A DNA stretch of 45,107 nt from a virus, in the IMG/VR virus record IMGVR_UViG_3300013130_000007, positions 1 to 45,107 of that record; one strand, written 5' to 3'. How positions within the stretch are numbered: the first letter of the stretch is position 1; every line of letters starts with the position of its first letter. Below the pieces are notes generated by a model. That model ran no database searches and had not been told where the DNA came from. It saw nothing but the letters and a program-made list of their open reading frames with translations. Positions 1 to 6,281 of this stretch are shown here, one piece after another. The position numbers and the translations under genes were made by a program.

Positions 1-1
1 A

Positions 2-106
2 AGGCTTGATGAGCGGGAAAGGTGTGCAAGGATTGCCGAGAGGTACGAGCCCGACGAAAAGTCTTCTCATGTGACGTATGCTTCTCGCGATATTCGGATG
101 CTTTAG
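2..106 (+). CDS. 3' end of an unknown protein (partial)
   Basis: An open frame enters from the left edge and ends at a TAG, giving about 34 residues (RLDERERCARIAERYEPDEK at its start). It is rich in charged residues, as expected of a coding C-terminus, and lies in the same direction as the following genes. The start is outside the window and no domain can be assigned. The 116 bases that follow hold no gene that I can support. Confidence 0.45.
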   Translation, partial: RLDERERCARIAERYEPDEKSSHVTYASRDIRML

Positions 107-222
107 TCTAGCTAGATAACGCTAATGTTTACCGGGCACGCGCCGGTAGGCTCTCCATCGAGAAAACGCCGGATCGCGTGCTCCGGTACAACATTTTGTT
201 CGTCTGCGAATCGAGGTGAGAT

Positions 223-501
223 ATGGCAAAGGTAGTTGTGAATAGATGTTGGGGCGGATTCGGATTGTCGCAAGAAGCGTACAAGGAATTGGGTCTTGAT
301 TGGGACGGTTACGGATTTGCGTACAGAGAAGAAGAAAAGCGAAGCGACCCCAAGCTGGTCGAAGTAGTCGAAAGGCTTGGCGCGAAAGCCAGTGGGGCAT
401 TGGCGAACCTTCAAGTGGTCAGCATCCCAGGCGATGTTAGCTGGGAGATCGACAATTACGACGGACAGGAAGCCGTGAGAGAGCGTCATCGGTCTTGGTG
501 A
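223..501 (+). CDS. Small phage protein of unknown function
   Basis: A 92-aa soluble protein whose start is fixed by a good ribosome binding site (GAGGTGAG two bases before ATG). The N-terminus VVVNRCWGGFGLS resembles a widespread family of small uncharacterised phage proteins that begin with a V-I-N-R-C-x-G-G-F-G-L-S pattern, which is followed by an acidic and aromatic middle. No catalytic motif, membrane segment or signal peptide is visible. It is the first complete gene of a run of small accessory genes on the same strand. Function unknown; that it is a real gene is fairly certain. Confidence 0.75.
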   Translation: MAKVVVNRCWGGFGLSQEAYKELGLDWDGYGFAYREEEKRSDPKLVEVVERLGAKASGALANLQVVSIPGDVSWEIDNYDGQEAVRERHRSW

Positions 502-544
502 TCGTCAGACGAACGCTTGCCATAACCGGGCCGAAAGGAAAACG

Positions 545-976
545 ATGACCAAACCAAACGACGTTAATGAGGCTCCGGTTCATGGCATTGTTCACACGCC
601 GAAGTGTTGGACGTGCGAAGGAACCGGCAAGAATTGGGGATTTCGTTGCTATCGATGCAACGGGACAGGAGTATTTGGGATGACAGAAAAGCCAACGCCA
701 GGCCCGTGGAAAATCATGTGCGACGAGGCGAGGGGCAAGCCGCGTTGTTTGATCGTAGATCAGGATGGAAACGAGATCGCGGTGGTCAACCCGTATCGCG
801 AATCGTGGAACGAAGACGCGGAGTTAATCGCTTCTGTGCCAGTGATGGCAGAAGCGTTGCGGAAGATTGTCGCTTGGCACGATATGGACAATCAGAATAT
901 GACGTACGGCGAAGTGCAGGATATGTACGACCAAACGATTAACGCGGTGAAAGCAGCGTTGCGTAAGGTCGTGTGA
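545..976 (+). CDS. Zinc-knuckle / TPGPW-domain protein
   Basis: A 143-aa protein with two recognisable parts. Residues about 20-45 contain two CxxC knuckles of the DnaJ type (CWTCEGTG and CYRCNGTG), predicted to bind one zinc ion. From about residue 50 it follows the small-phage-protein pattern PTPGPWKI ... AELIASVPVMAEALR, also seen in the genes at 3752 and 4047 (HTPxPW ... LIAAAPELL). It therefore looks like a fusion of a zinc knuckle to that domain. The gene is preceded by a CCGAAAGGAAAA ribosome-binding region shared with its neighbours. The role of the TPGPW family is not known to me. Confidence 0.75.
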   Translation: MTKPNDVNEAPVHGIVHTPKCWTCEGTGKNWGFRCYRCNGTGVFGMTEKPTPGPWKIMCDEARGKPRCLIVDQDGNEIAVVNPYRESWNEDAELIASVPVMAEALRKIVAWHDMDNQNMTYGEVQDMYDQTINAVKAALRKVV

Positions 977-1006
977 ACGCTCGGATTCACCGAGCCGAAA
1001 GGAAAG
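976..1006 (+). repeat. Stem-loop/ribosome-binding module, copy 1
   Basis: A 31-nt intergenic sequence that recurs exactly at 1247-1277. It forms a short hairpin (CTCGG, loop ATTCA, CCGAG) followed directly by the purine-rich ribosome binding site CCGAAAGGAAAG. It lies between the stop of the upstream gene and the ATG at 1015. A degenerate relative (CCGGGCCGAAAGGAAAA) precedes the gene at 545. Confidence 0.75.
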
Positions 1007-1014
1007 ATAACAAG

Positions 1015-1248
1015 ATGAGCGAGACAAACGAGGCTTCGGTGCAATCCGTGGTTGTGCGTTGTTGCTTGTGTAATCGTGTTCGCAAGATTGCCTGGTATCT
1101 CGACAACTACTTTGGGTTGGGCAGTAGATTAGATGGCGCAACGTGTCAGCAATGTTATGAAGGTGTGTCTCATAACGCTTATGGCGTTGCGCTGCATCCT
1201 CGCAGGTATCGGAACGCACTTAAACGGTGGTTGGCAAGAAACGCATAA
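1015..1248 (+). CDS. Small CxxC zinc-binding protein, unknown function
   Basis: A 77-aa protein with two cysteine pairs, CCLC near residue 17 and CQQC near residue 45, about 27 residues apart, consistent with a single zinc ribbon. The ATG at 1015 is preferred over an in-frame start 42 bases upstream, because the upstream one lies before the stem-loop and the GAAAGGAAAG binding site. The C-terminus is basic (RRYRNALKRWLARN), which could contact nucleic acid. No known family recognised. Confidence 0.7.
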   Translation: MSETNEASVQSVVVRCCLCNRVRKIAWYLDNYFGLGSRLDGATCQQCYEGVSHNAYGVALHPRRYRNALKRWLARNA

Positions 1249-1277
1249 CGCTCGGATTCACCGAGCCGAAAGGAAAG
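1247..1277 (+). repeat. Stem-loop/ribosome-binding module, copy 2
   Basis: An exact second copy of the 31-nt module at 976-1006, with the same CTCGG-ATTCA-CCGAG hairpin followed by GAAAGGAAAG. It overlaps the stop of the gene at 1015 and precedes the ATG at 1289. Confidence 0.75.
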
Positions 1278-1288
1278 AGTTAACAAAA

Positions 1289-1468
1289 ATGGTACTTGTT
1301 GAAATTTACAACAAAGCTACAAACGAAGTTTGTAAACGCATGGGTCCAATGAACGACAGAAAAGCTGAACGTGTCATGGCTGGTGCGTCAATTAACTTAA
1401 ATCATGACGATTTTGCGGTCCGGATTGTGCCCGCAGAAACAACTACCGAGAAAGAAGCAGCTAAATGA
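1289..1468 (+). CDS. Small hypothetical phage protein
   Basis: A 59-aa protein. The ATG at 1289 is chosen because it follows the repeated GAAAGGAAAG binding site; the frame is open further upstream but would overlap the previous gene heavily. The pattern MNDRKAERVMAGASINLNHD is typical of short uncharacterised phage ORFs. Its stop overlaps the dCTP deaminase start by four bases (ATGA), so the two are probably translated together. Confidence 0.65.
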   Translation: MVLVEIYNKATNEVCKRMGPMNDRKAERVMAGASINLNHDDFAVRIVPAETTTEKEAAK

Positions 1469-1998
1469 TTTTGACTGGCAACGATATTGCTACTGCGGTT
1501 GATTGTGGTGACATCGTCATTGATCCGTTTGATACTGCGCAGTTGGGTCCAAACAGCTACGACTTGCGTTTAGCTCCGCACGTTGCAGTCTATGAAAACC
1601 CATACCTGGATGCCGCAGTTGAACCTGCTATTAGCAGATTTGAAATTGATAAATGCGGCTTGCTGCTTGAACCCGGCAAGTTGTATTTGATGTGCACGCG
1701 AGAAATGACTGGCGGCAATGTCTATGTGCCGGGAATCGAAGGGCGTTCTTCTGTCGGTCGTCTAGGCATTAGTATTCATGCTACTGCCGGATTTGGTGAT
1801 GTTGGGTTTTTAGGAACATGGACGTTAGAAGTTTCTTGCATTCAGCCTGTCAGAGTTTACGCAAACATGCGGATTTGCCAGATATTCTTTATGCGGTGTA
1901 ACCCAGACCAAGCCACACTTTACAACGGAAAGTACTACGGCCAAGGTTTACCTCGAGCCAGCAGTATCTTCAGAGAGAAAGAAGAGTGGTTTCGGTAA
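1465..1998 (+). CDS. dcd: dCTP deaminase (Dcd / dUTPase fold)
   Basis: A 177-aa protein of normal length for dCTP deaminase, which converts dCTP to dUTP on the way to dTTP. Visible family signatures are GPNSYDLRL near residue 28, the nucleotide-binding GRSSVGRLGI near 93-102, and HATAGFGDVGF followed by WTLE near 107-122, whose Glu is in the position of the catalytic glutamate. Together with the thymidylate kinase at 24950 it indicates that the phage raises its own dTTP supply. It starts by ATGA overlap with the preceding small gene. A 9-bp hairpin (GAGTGGTTT / AAACCACTC, 1984-2005) spans its stop codon. The bifunctional dCTP deaminase/dUTPase alternative cannot be excluded. Confidence 0.92.
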   Translation: MILTGNDIATAVDCGDIVIDPFDTAQLGPNSYDLRLAPHVAVYENPYLDAAVEPAISRFEIDKCGLLLEPGKLYLMCTREMTGGNVYVPGIEGRSSVGRLGISIHATAGFGDVGFLGTWTLEVSCIQPVRVYANMRICQIFFMRCNPDQATLYNGKYYGQGLPRASSIFREKEEWFR

Positions 1999-2027
1999 AC
2001 CACTCTGTTGTTTGTATCACTTCGTAG

Positions 2028-2057
2028 CCCGCAGGATTTCCTGCGGGTTTTTTTTTT
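2028..2057 (+). terminator. Intrinsic terminator after dcd
   Basis: A perfect 8-bp stem CCCGCAGG / CCTGCGGG with an ATTT loop is followed by ten T residues. It closes the first operon. Confidence 0.92.
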
Positions 2058-2070
2058 AAGGGTAATACTT

Positions 2071-2373
2071 ATGGATTACAAAACAGTAGTTACGGCCATC
2101 GTTACCGGCGAGTTAGATGACAATTTGCTTGACATAATCTCGCACATCAACAACCGACGAGACGTTGTGGCTAAGCACATGTCGTACACCGTTCAAATTG
2201 GAGATACGGTTACGTTGTACAACATCCGACCTCAGCATCTAAACGGTGCGCGTGCAACAGTAACAGCCGTAAATCGAACAACTGTCACTGTTAAATTGGA
2301 AAAAGACAAAGACAAACCATTTGTGCCGTCAAGTCGAGTTCCTCTCAAGTGCTGTCAGCTGGTAAAGGGTTAA
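2071..2373 (+). CDS. Small KOW/SH3-like hypothetical protein
   Basis: A 100-aa protein starting at the first ATG after the terminator (AAGGGTAATACTT before it). An in-frame upstream start would lie before the terminator and is rejected. The C-terminal half (IGDTVTLYN ... LNGARATVTAVNRTTVTVKL) has the alternating pattern and G-D/N-G turns of a small beta-barrel of the KOW or SH3 type, as in proteins that touch RNA or ribosomes. This is a fold guess only. It begins a new run of small genes. Confidence 0.65.
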   Translation: MDYKTVVTAIVTGELDDNLLDIISHINNRRDVVAKHMSYTVQIGDTVTLYNIRPQHLNGARATVTAVNRTTVTVKLEKDKDKPFVPSSRVPLKCCQLVKG

Positions 2374-2376
2374 ATC

Positions 2377-2589
2377 ATGGCTTTCAAGTACAACACTATG
2401 CTCGATATTGCGTTTTCTGTTGAGCATAGTTTTCCAGACGCAGAATCCTTGTTGGATTCAGCGCAAGGTCGTCAAATGGTTCTTGCTGCGTTACTGAAAC
2501 GCATAGCATTTTTGGTTGAAGAACCAAATGAAGCCGCAGAAGCTTTTGGAATTTGCGACACATACGACATTCCGGAGGAAAAGTCTTGA
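2377..2589 (+). CDS. Small hypothetical protein
   Basis: A 70-aa, mostly alpha-helical, acidic protein starting three bases after the previous stop. There are no membrane segments or metal ligands. Its 3' end contains GGAGGA, which serves as the ribosome binding site of the overlapping TTG-start gene at 2586, so the pair is translationally coupled. Function unknown. Confidence 0.6.
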   Translation: MAFKYNTMLDIAFSVEHSFPDAESLLDSAQGRQMVLAALLKRIAFLVEEPNEAAEAFGICDTYDIPEEKS

Positions 2590-2732
2590 GTAGCGAAAAA
2601 CCAGGAGCAGTCCTAATTTTGTTTTTGATTCTTGCGCTAATCGTTTTAGCAATTGAATCCTGTTCAGAATCAAGCTGGCGTCGTAAAGATGCTGAGAAAG
2701 AATACTTAGAGGAAAACAATCATGCGAACTAA
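2586..2732 (+). CDS. Small single-pass membrane protein
   Basis: A 48-aa ORF with a TTG start, supported by GGAGGA five bases upstream. Residues 7-23 (GAVLILFLILALIVLAI) form one clear transmembrane helix, followed by a Cys and a highly charged tail (SWRRKDAEKEYLEENN). The gene overlaps the previous stop by four bases and the next start by eleven, which fits a real operon member. Small one-helix phage membrane proteins include spanins, holin accessories and exclusion factors; nothing here decides between them. Confidence 0.65.
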   Translation: MSSEKPGAVLILFLILALIVLAIESCSESSWRRKDAEKEYLEENNHAN

Positions 2733-3405
2733 TGAAGTACAAGCAGAAGAAACTGCAAAGCGATTTGAGCTGCTAGAAAACTCCATGTATCGACATCTAC
2801 ATCGGTGGTGCGAGCAATGGAAAAGAACTACGTTGTTTACTGAGTCTGGTTTTCAACGGCTGTCAAGCATCGCAGGATACATCCTTGCACTTAAGCACGC
2901 TGAAAAGGAAGAACTAGCCGCGGCAATGCTTAACGACCTGTATTTGCAAATGGAACACCTGGCAGGACACGACATTGAGGTTGAGATAAACACAGGCGAC
3001 AACAAGTACGAAACAGTCAAACTGCCGTCACGAAAAACCGTGCTGCACGACGATGGTTGTTTGCATTCGTTTTCGTTTCTGAGTTACTTCCTGGTTTCAC
3101 CGGATCGATACAACGAACGCTTGAAGTTTCATCAAGCAAAGCACGACGAAAATCGACCCATCAGTCAGTCTGATGGAACGGCACACCAAGCAGTCGTTAA
3201 AGAATTGAACATCCTTGAACGGCTAAATGATCGCGAGCCATATTCCAACGAACTTACCGAAACGCGTTACTGCGGTAATCGTTTTCGTCAGTTCTATTAC
3301 TGTCGTGGCTACAACGGCGGTTTGATTTATCACGGGCCTGGGGCAGGTGAAACCTTTTCAGTGCTTGTTAGCAACAAACCGACTTTTTGGTCAATTCACA
3401 CTTGA
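2722..3405 (+). CDS. Hypothetical protein
   Basis: A 227-aa soluble protein with a helical N-terminal half and a tyrosine/glycine-rich C-terminus (YYCRGYNGGLIYHGPGAGE). It overlaps the small membrane-protein gene by 11 bases and uses the GAGGAAAA sequence inside that gene as ribosome binding site. No recognisable domain. It runs convergent to CRISPR array 1 on the opposite strand. Confidence 0.65.
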   Translation: MRTNEVQAEETAKRFELLENSMYRHLHRWCEQWKRTTLFTESGFQRLSSIAGYILALKHAEKEELAAAMLNDLYLQMEHLAGHDIEVEINTGDNKYETVKLPSRKTVLHDDGCLHSFSFLSYFLVSPDRYNERLKFHQAKHDENRPISQSDGTAHQAVVKELNILERLNDREPYSNELTETRYCGNRFRQFYYCRGYNGGLIYHGPGAGETFSVLVSNKPTFWSIHT

Positions 3406-3455
3406 AGGCAAATTTAATCTGTAGTGCAACTTTGTTCGTTACTCATATTTGCCTT

Positions 3456-3564
3456 CCCTCAGTGAATCTAAGTTCTTATTTTCACTTCAAGCCTGGTATC
3501 GTAGCTCAGGCGGTCGGACGACTGTCTGCCCTCAATGAATCTAAGTTCTTATCTTCACTTCAGG
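3456..3564 (-). CRISPR. CRISPR mini-array 1 (2 repeats, 1 spacer)
   Basis: Two 36-nt repeats (3456-3491 and 3529-3564) flank one 37-nt spacer (3492-3528). Read on the minus strand, they match the repeat of all other arrays in the window (start CCTGAAGTGAAG, centre TAAGAACTTA, end CACTGAGGG). The distal repeat is degenerate at its 5' end (CTTGAAG) and has one internal change. The leader element lies at 3565-3698, so transcription would run leftward. The spacer resembles the 5' half of a tRNA gene on the + strand. Confidence 0.93.
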
Positions 3565-3698
3565 GGCCATCAGGTTTGACCCTGAATATCCCTGACTTTT
3601 AGTGGCATTCTGCGATGGACTAAATCACTCGAAGTGTTTAACCCATCGCCGTCGGCCTGAAGGTGGCCATCTCTAAACGTATCTTAAGACACGTCTAG
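3565..3698 (-). ncRNA. Conserved structured leader/tracr-like element of array 1
   Basis: About 134 bases, minus strand, directly abutting the first repeat of array 1. The same sequence precedes arrays 2-5. Hairpins in transcription order are a long 5' stem (CTAGACGTGTC / GATACGTTTAG), GGCC-loop-GGCC, a stem GCGATGG / CCATCGC enclosing CACT-TCG-AGTG, and TCAGG / CCTGA next to the repeat. Homology with the array 2 element continues about 30 bases further upstream, so the two form imperfect inverted repeats around the genes at 3752 and 4047. A leader with promoter function and a tracrRNA-like guide scaffold are the two main readings. Confidence 0.8.
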
Positions 3699-3751
3699 GT
3701 GATGGCCTATTGTAACTACAATTTAATCCTAGTCAATCAAGGAGTCAAAAA

Positions 3752-4045
3752 ATGAATCACACACCGGAACCGTGGACGATTGCATACGAGGACGATGATG
3801 GCAACGAGTATGACAATGGAGTGCGGATTGATTCGCCCGAGGAGCCGGTCGCATTTAACGTCATTGACTGCTCTGCCCACCTCATTGCCGCAGCACCGGA
3901 ACTGTTAGCTGCACTAATAGGTCTTGTCAATATCGTTAGCGACGACCCTAACGACTACCCTGACATGGCCGCTTATCGCCAAGCAAAAAAATGCGAACAG
4001 GCTGGGGCTGCCGCTATCGCTAAAGCAGAGGGGAGGAGAGAGTGA
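3752..4045 (+). CDS. TPGPW-family small protein A
   Basis: A 97-aa acidic protein, MNHTPEPWTIAYEDDDGNEY at its N-terminus, with LIAAAPELLAALIGL near residue 45. It is paralogous to the next gene and to the C-terminal part of the protein at 545. A GGAG ribosome binding site lies upstream. The gene sits with its paralogue between two divergently oriented CRISPR leader-arrays, so the pair could be passengers of a mobile CRISPR cassette or work with it; the sequence does not decide. No biochemical function is known to me for this family. Confidence 0.75.
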   Translation: MNHTPEPWTIAYEDDDGNEYDNGVRIDSPEEPVAFNVIDCSAHLIAAAPELLAALIGLVNIVSDDPNDYPDMAAYRQAKKCEQAGAAAIAKAEGRRE

Positions 4046-4046
4046 A

Positions 4047-4361
4047 ATGAGTCATACACCGGGACCGTGGGCAATTTATGACGACGGCCCAAATGGATCT
4101 GACGTAATACTTGCTAATGTCGAGGGAGAAAATTGGGATGTTGCTTACATCTCAAACGACAGCTGCGAATCTAGGCCGGAGAATGAGCGCAAGGCTAATT
4201 CCCGCCTCATTGCGGCAGCACCGGAACTGCTAGAGCGGCTCAACGCTATGGTCAGTGGCATGGAGTGCGAGTGCGACAAGGCGGACGTAGAACATCCAAT
4301 GTGTGACATCTGTTGGTCACGATTGGTCATTGCTAAAGCAAAACCGCTTGACCTTGACTAG
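4047..4361 (+). CDS. TPGPW-family small protein B
   Basis: A 104-aa protein, MSHTPGPWAIYDDGPNGSDV at its N-terminus, with LIAAAPELLERL near residue 55 and a cysteine-rich C-terminus (ECECDKADVEHPMCDICW) that could bind a metal. The ATG at 4047 follows GGGAGGAGAGAG and lies one base after the stop of its paralogue, so the two are coupled. The homology region leading into CRISPR array 2 begins directly after its TAG stop. Confidence 0.75.
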   Translation: MSHTPGPWAIYDDGPNGSDVILANVEGENWDVAYISNDSCESRPENERKANSRLIAAAPELLERLNAMVSGMECECDKADVEHPMCDICWSRLVIAKAKPLDLD

Positions 4362-4391
4362 GATGAAGTTGTAGTCACAATATGCTATCAC

Positions 4392-4525
4392 CTAGACGTG
4401 TCTTAAGATACGTTTAGAGATGGCTACCTTCAAGCCGACAGCGAGGGGCTAAACACTTCGAGTGATTTAATGCCTCGCAGAATGCCATTAAAAGTCAGGG
4501 ATATTCAGGGTCAAACCTGATGGCC
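4392..4525 (+). ncRNA. Conserved structured leader/tracr-like element of array 2
   Basis: The same element as at 3565-3698, in + orientation. In the second hairpin GGCC/GGCC is replaced by GGCT/AGCC, and in the third GCGATGG/CCATCGC by GCGAGG/CCTCGC. Both are paired substitutions that keep the stems, which supports a functional RNA structure. The first hairpin is of the CTAGACGTGTC type shared with arrays 1 and 5. Confidence 0.8.
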
Positions 4526-4705
4526 CCTGAAGTGAAGATAAGAACTTAGATTCATTGAGGGGCTAAAGCCAATTGGTCGTTCACAGCCTGCTTACACCCT
4601 GAAGTGAAGATAAGAACTTAGATTCATTGAGGGTAACTGGTTCATGCGTGTTGTGCTGCGGAACGATCCCCTGAAGTGAAGATAAGAACTTAGATTCACT
4701 GAGGG
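4526..4705 (+). CRISPR. CRISPR mini-array 2 (3 repeats, 2 spacers)
   Basis: Repeats lie at 4526-4561, 4598-4633 and 4670-4705, with two 36-nt spacers between them. The first two repeats carry the TTCATTGAGGG variant and the last the TTCACTGAGGG form. About 35 bases of unique sequence follow the last repeat before AT-rich DNA and a terminator, so a final unit without a closing repeat is possible. Confidence 0.95.
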
Positions 4706-4772
4706 ACGGCAAACCACCGATCGAAGTCAAAAACAGCTAATCTGCGTTTAGTTGTTGACAAGTTTTACACGA

Positions 4773-4805
4773 GCCGGGCAGGCGTTCTGCCCGGCTTTTT
4801 TTTTT
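4773..4805 (+). terminator. Intrinsic terminator after CRISPR array 2
   Basis: A perfect 9-bp stem GCCGGGCAG / CTGCCCGGC with a five-base loop is followed by ten T residues. It closes the array 2 transcript. Confidence 0.93.
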
Positions 4806-4813
4806 GTATTCTA

Positions 4814-4825
4814 AATTCCGGAATT
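4814..4825. promoter_or_regulatory. Palindrome AATTCCGGAATT, copy 1
   Basis: A perfect 12-bp palindrome between the terminator and the start of the next operon. Two further exact copies lie at 8775-8786 and 37629-37640, each shortly before a start codon. It is a possible operator or transcription-start element. Confidence 0.5.
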
Positions 4826-4838
4826 GAGGTATCACATC

Positions 4839-5120
4839 GTGACCAAAAAGAAAAACACTGTCGTAAACGTAGACCCTAACTTTAATGAGTTTTCCGCAGA
4901 CTCAGTACGCGCGATTAACCGCTCAAAACCGCTGACGTTCTTTTTGACACCCAAGCACGTAGCTGTAGTGCAAACCGCAGCACTTGCTTGCAACATGAGC
5001 TGGCGTGAGTTTGTAGCAATGGCCGTGCTAGTTCAGGCAAAGAACACGTTGGATCAACAATTACCTAAAACGCTGAGCGTGATTGATTACGAACAGCTTT
5101 ACAGCAAAGGCAATAAGTAA
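4839..5120 (+). CDS. Small ribbon-helix-helix-like protein
   Basis: A 93-aa protein. GTG at 4839 is chosen because GAGG lies nine bases upstream; the in-frame TTG at 4824 would place that binding site inside the gene. The segment LTFFLTPKHVAVVQTAALAC followed by MSWREFVAMAVLVQAK has the strand-helix-helix shape of small ribbon-helix-helix regulators, so a DNA-binding role is possible. The next gene starts at TAATG overlapping its stop. Confidence 0.6.
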   Translation: MTKKKNTVVNVDPNFNEFSADSVRAINRSKPLTFFLTPKHVAVVQTAALACNMSWREFVAMAVLVQAKNTLDQQLPKTLSVIDYEQLYSKGNK

Positions 5121-5422
5121 TGGAACAGATGCCATTTTCTGTTTTTGCAGCCAAGTACTGCGAAACACAACAGTCAACACCAGACAAGCTGCTAGACATC
5201 CTACGTAACCAACTCGCACAACATCAGTGCGATGGTTGGTTCATGGGTGAAGCAGCTTTGATGGATTCAAGCTGGTTCGGTTCTCGTGTAATTATACCTT
5301 ACGGTCCGAACAACACGTTCAAAACCATTCCAGATCACCCTTTCAGTCCCCGCGGCCTAGCCAGCGACACGTCAGTAGTTATTGGTTTCTTGTCCGCAGA
5401 TGAAATTCGCAACAAGGTTTAA
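5120..5422 (+). CDS. Hypothetical protein
   Basis: A 100-aa soluble protein beginning at a TAATG overlap with the preceding gene. Mixed alpha/beta composition, no recognisable motif. The overlap and matching composition make it a probable operon member of unknown function. Confidence 0.6.
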   Translation: MEQMPFSVFAAKYCETQQSTPDKLLDILRNQLAQHQCDGWFMGEAALMDSSWFGSRVIIPYGPNNTFKTIPDHPFSPRGLASDTSVVIGFLSADEIRNKV

Positions 5423-5427
5423 CTCAA

Positions 5428-5661
5428 ATGACTTGGACATTAACACAACGCGAGTATTCCAATCTCAAACGAAGGTTAACTCGAGTACTTAACGAAGGCA
5501 ACCACGACAAGATCATTGCTGAGTGCAAGCACGCACTGACAATCTTTGAAGATAAAGGTTGGCCTGATGATCATTTTCGATGGCAGCGCGCGTTAGAAGA
5601 CGCTGAGTTTGCCAAAAAACGTGCTTCTTTTAGTTGGTCTTCTGTAAATTTGTCGAGGTAA
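5428..5661 (+). CDS. Small hypothetical protein
   Basis: A 77-aa basic, helical protein (YSNLKRRLTRVLNEGNHDKI in its first half) five bases downstream of the previous gene. The ribosome binding site is weak (AAGGTTTAACTCAA), so translational coupling is likely. No known family. Confidence 0.55.
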   Translation: MTWTLTQREYSNLKRRLTRVLNEGNHDKIIAECKHALTIFEDKGWPDDHFRWQRALEDAEFAKKRASFSWSSVNLSR

Positions 5662-5663
5662 TT

Positions 5664-5972
5664 ATGGCAAGCAACTTTGTAAAGTTAGAAATTCCTGAAA
5701 CAGCTTGGCGTCCTGTCGGTTGGACCGACATTAAGAACGAAGATGCTAAGCTAGACAGATTACTAACTACAGTGGTAATTGACGGTAGCTATCATCATTT
5801 AGAAGCGTATCGTGTTTATTACGACGACGCAGACGGGATGCTGAGGATGAAAGATACCGCAATGGAAAAAGACCTTATGCCAACGCTGCAAAGACTGCAC
5901 GACGGCAATTATTATACCGTGACAATTTTTGGTCATAAGTATGTTTTGTTCATGTTTCCTTATACAGGGTAA
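5664..5972 (+). CDS. Hypothetical protein
   Basis: A 102-aa protein. The ATG at 5664 follows GAGGTAATT and is preferred over an in-frame start 30 bases upstream inside the previous gene. It is rich in Tyr and Asp (HHLEAYRVYYDDADGM), with no identifiable domain. Confidence 0.6.
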   Translation: MASNFVKLEIPETAWRPVGWTDIKNEDAKLDRLLTTVVIDGSYHHLEAYRVYYDDADGMLRMKDTAMEKDLMPTLQRLHDGNYYTVTIFGHKYVLFMFPYTG

Positions 5973-5977
5973 ACACA

Positions 5978-6268
5978 ATGTCGAACATTGTCGAAATCAT
6001 TCCGACCGAGTTTCACAACGTCCGAAGCAAAGTCGTAACTTACGGTTATCGAATTTACGATGACTACGAGTGTTTCTATCACAACCTTTGGGACAGCATT
6101 CCTGAAAGTGACATGGAGTTTTTAACCAAAGTAGTTGCTACAGTAAAAGAAGAACACCCTGCCGCGCTAGAAATGCTGCGGTTTTGTGTTCAAGAAGAAA
6201 AAGGCATTTCAATTGATATGCAGTACTACGAGTACGATCAAATCAAACACATCTTGTATGGAGTTTAA
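5978..6268 (+). CDS. Hypothetical protein
   Basis: A 96-aa acidic protein starting five bases after the previous stop, with a tyrosine-rich core (YGYRIYDDYECFYHN). No domain recognised. It belongs to the run of short genes with matching strand and spacing. Confidence 0.6.
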   Translation: MSNIVEIIPTEFHNVRSKVVTYGYRIYDDYECFYHNLWDSIPESDMEFLTKVVATVKEEHPAALEMLRFCVQEEKGISIDMQYYEYDQIKHILYGV

Positions 6269-6281
6269 GAGAAAGGAACAA

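Noticed and set aside
3492-3528. A genuine tRNA gene in array 1
   Set aside because: Only the 5' half resembles tRNA and it is bounded exactly by CRISPR repeats; it is a spacer.
3387-3602. 71-aa + strand ORF across CRISPR array 1
   Set aside because: The second half is translated repeat and spacer sequence, there is no ribosome binding site, and it overlaps the previous gene.
4755-4783. Promoter with TTGACA at 4755-4760
   Set aside because: No -10-like hexamer lies at the right distance; the position is occupied by the GC-rich terminator stem.
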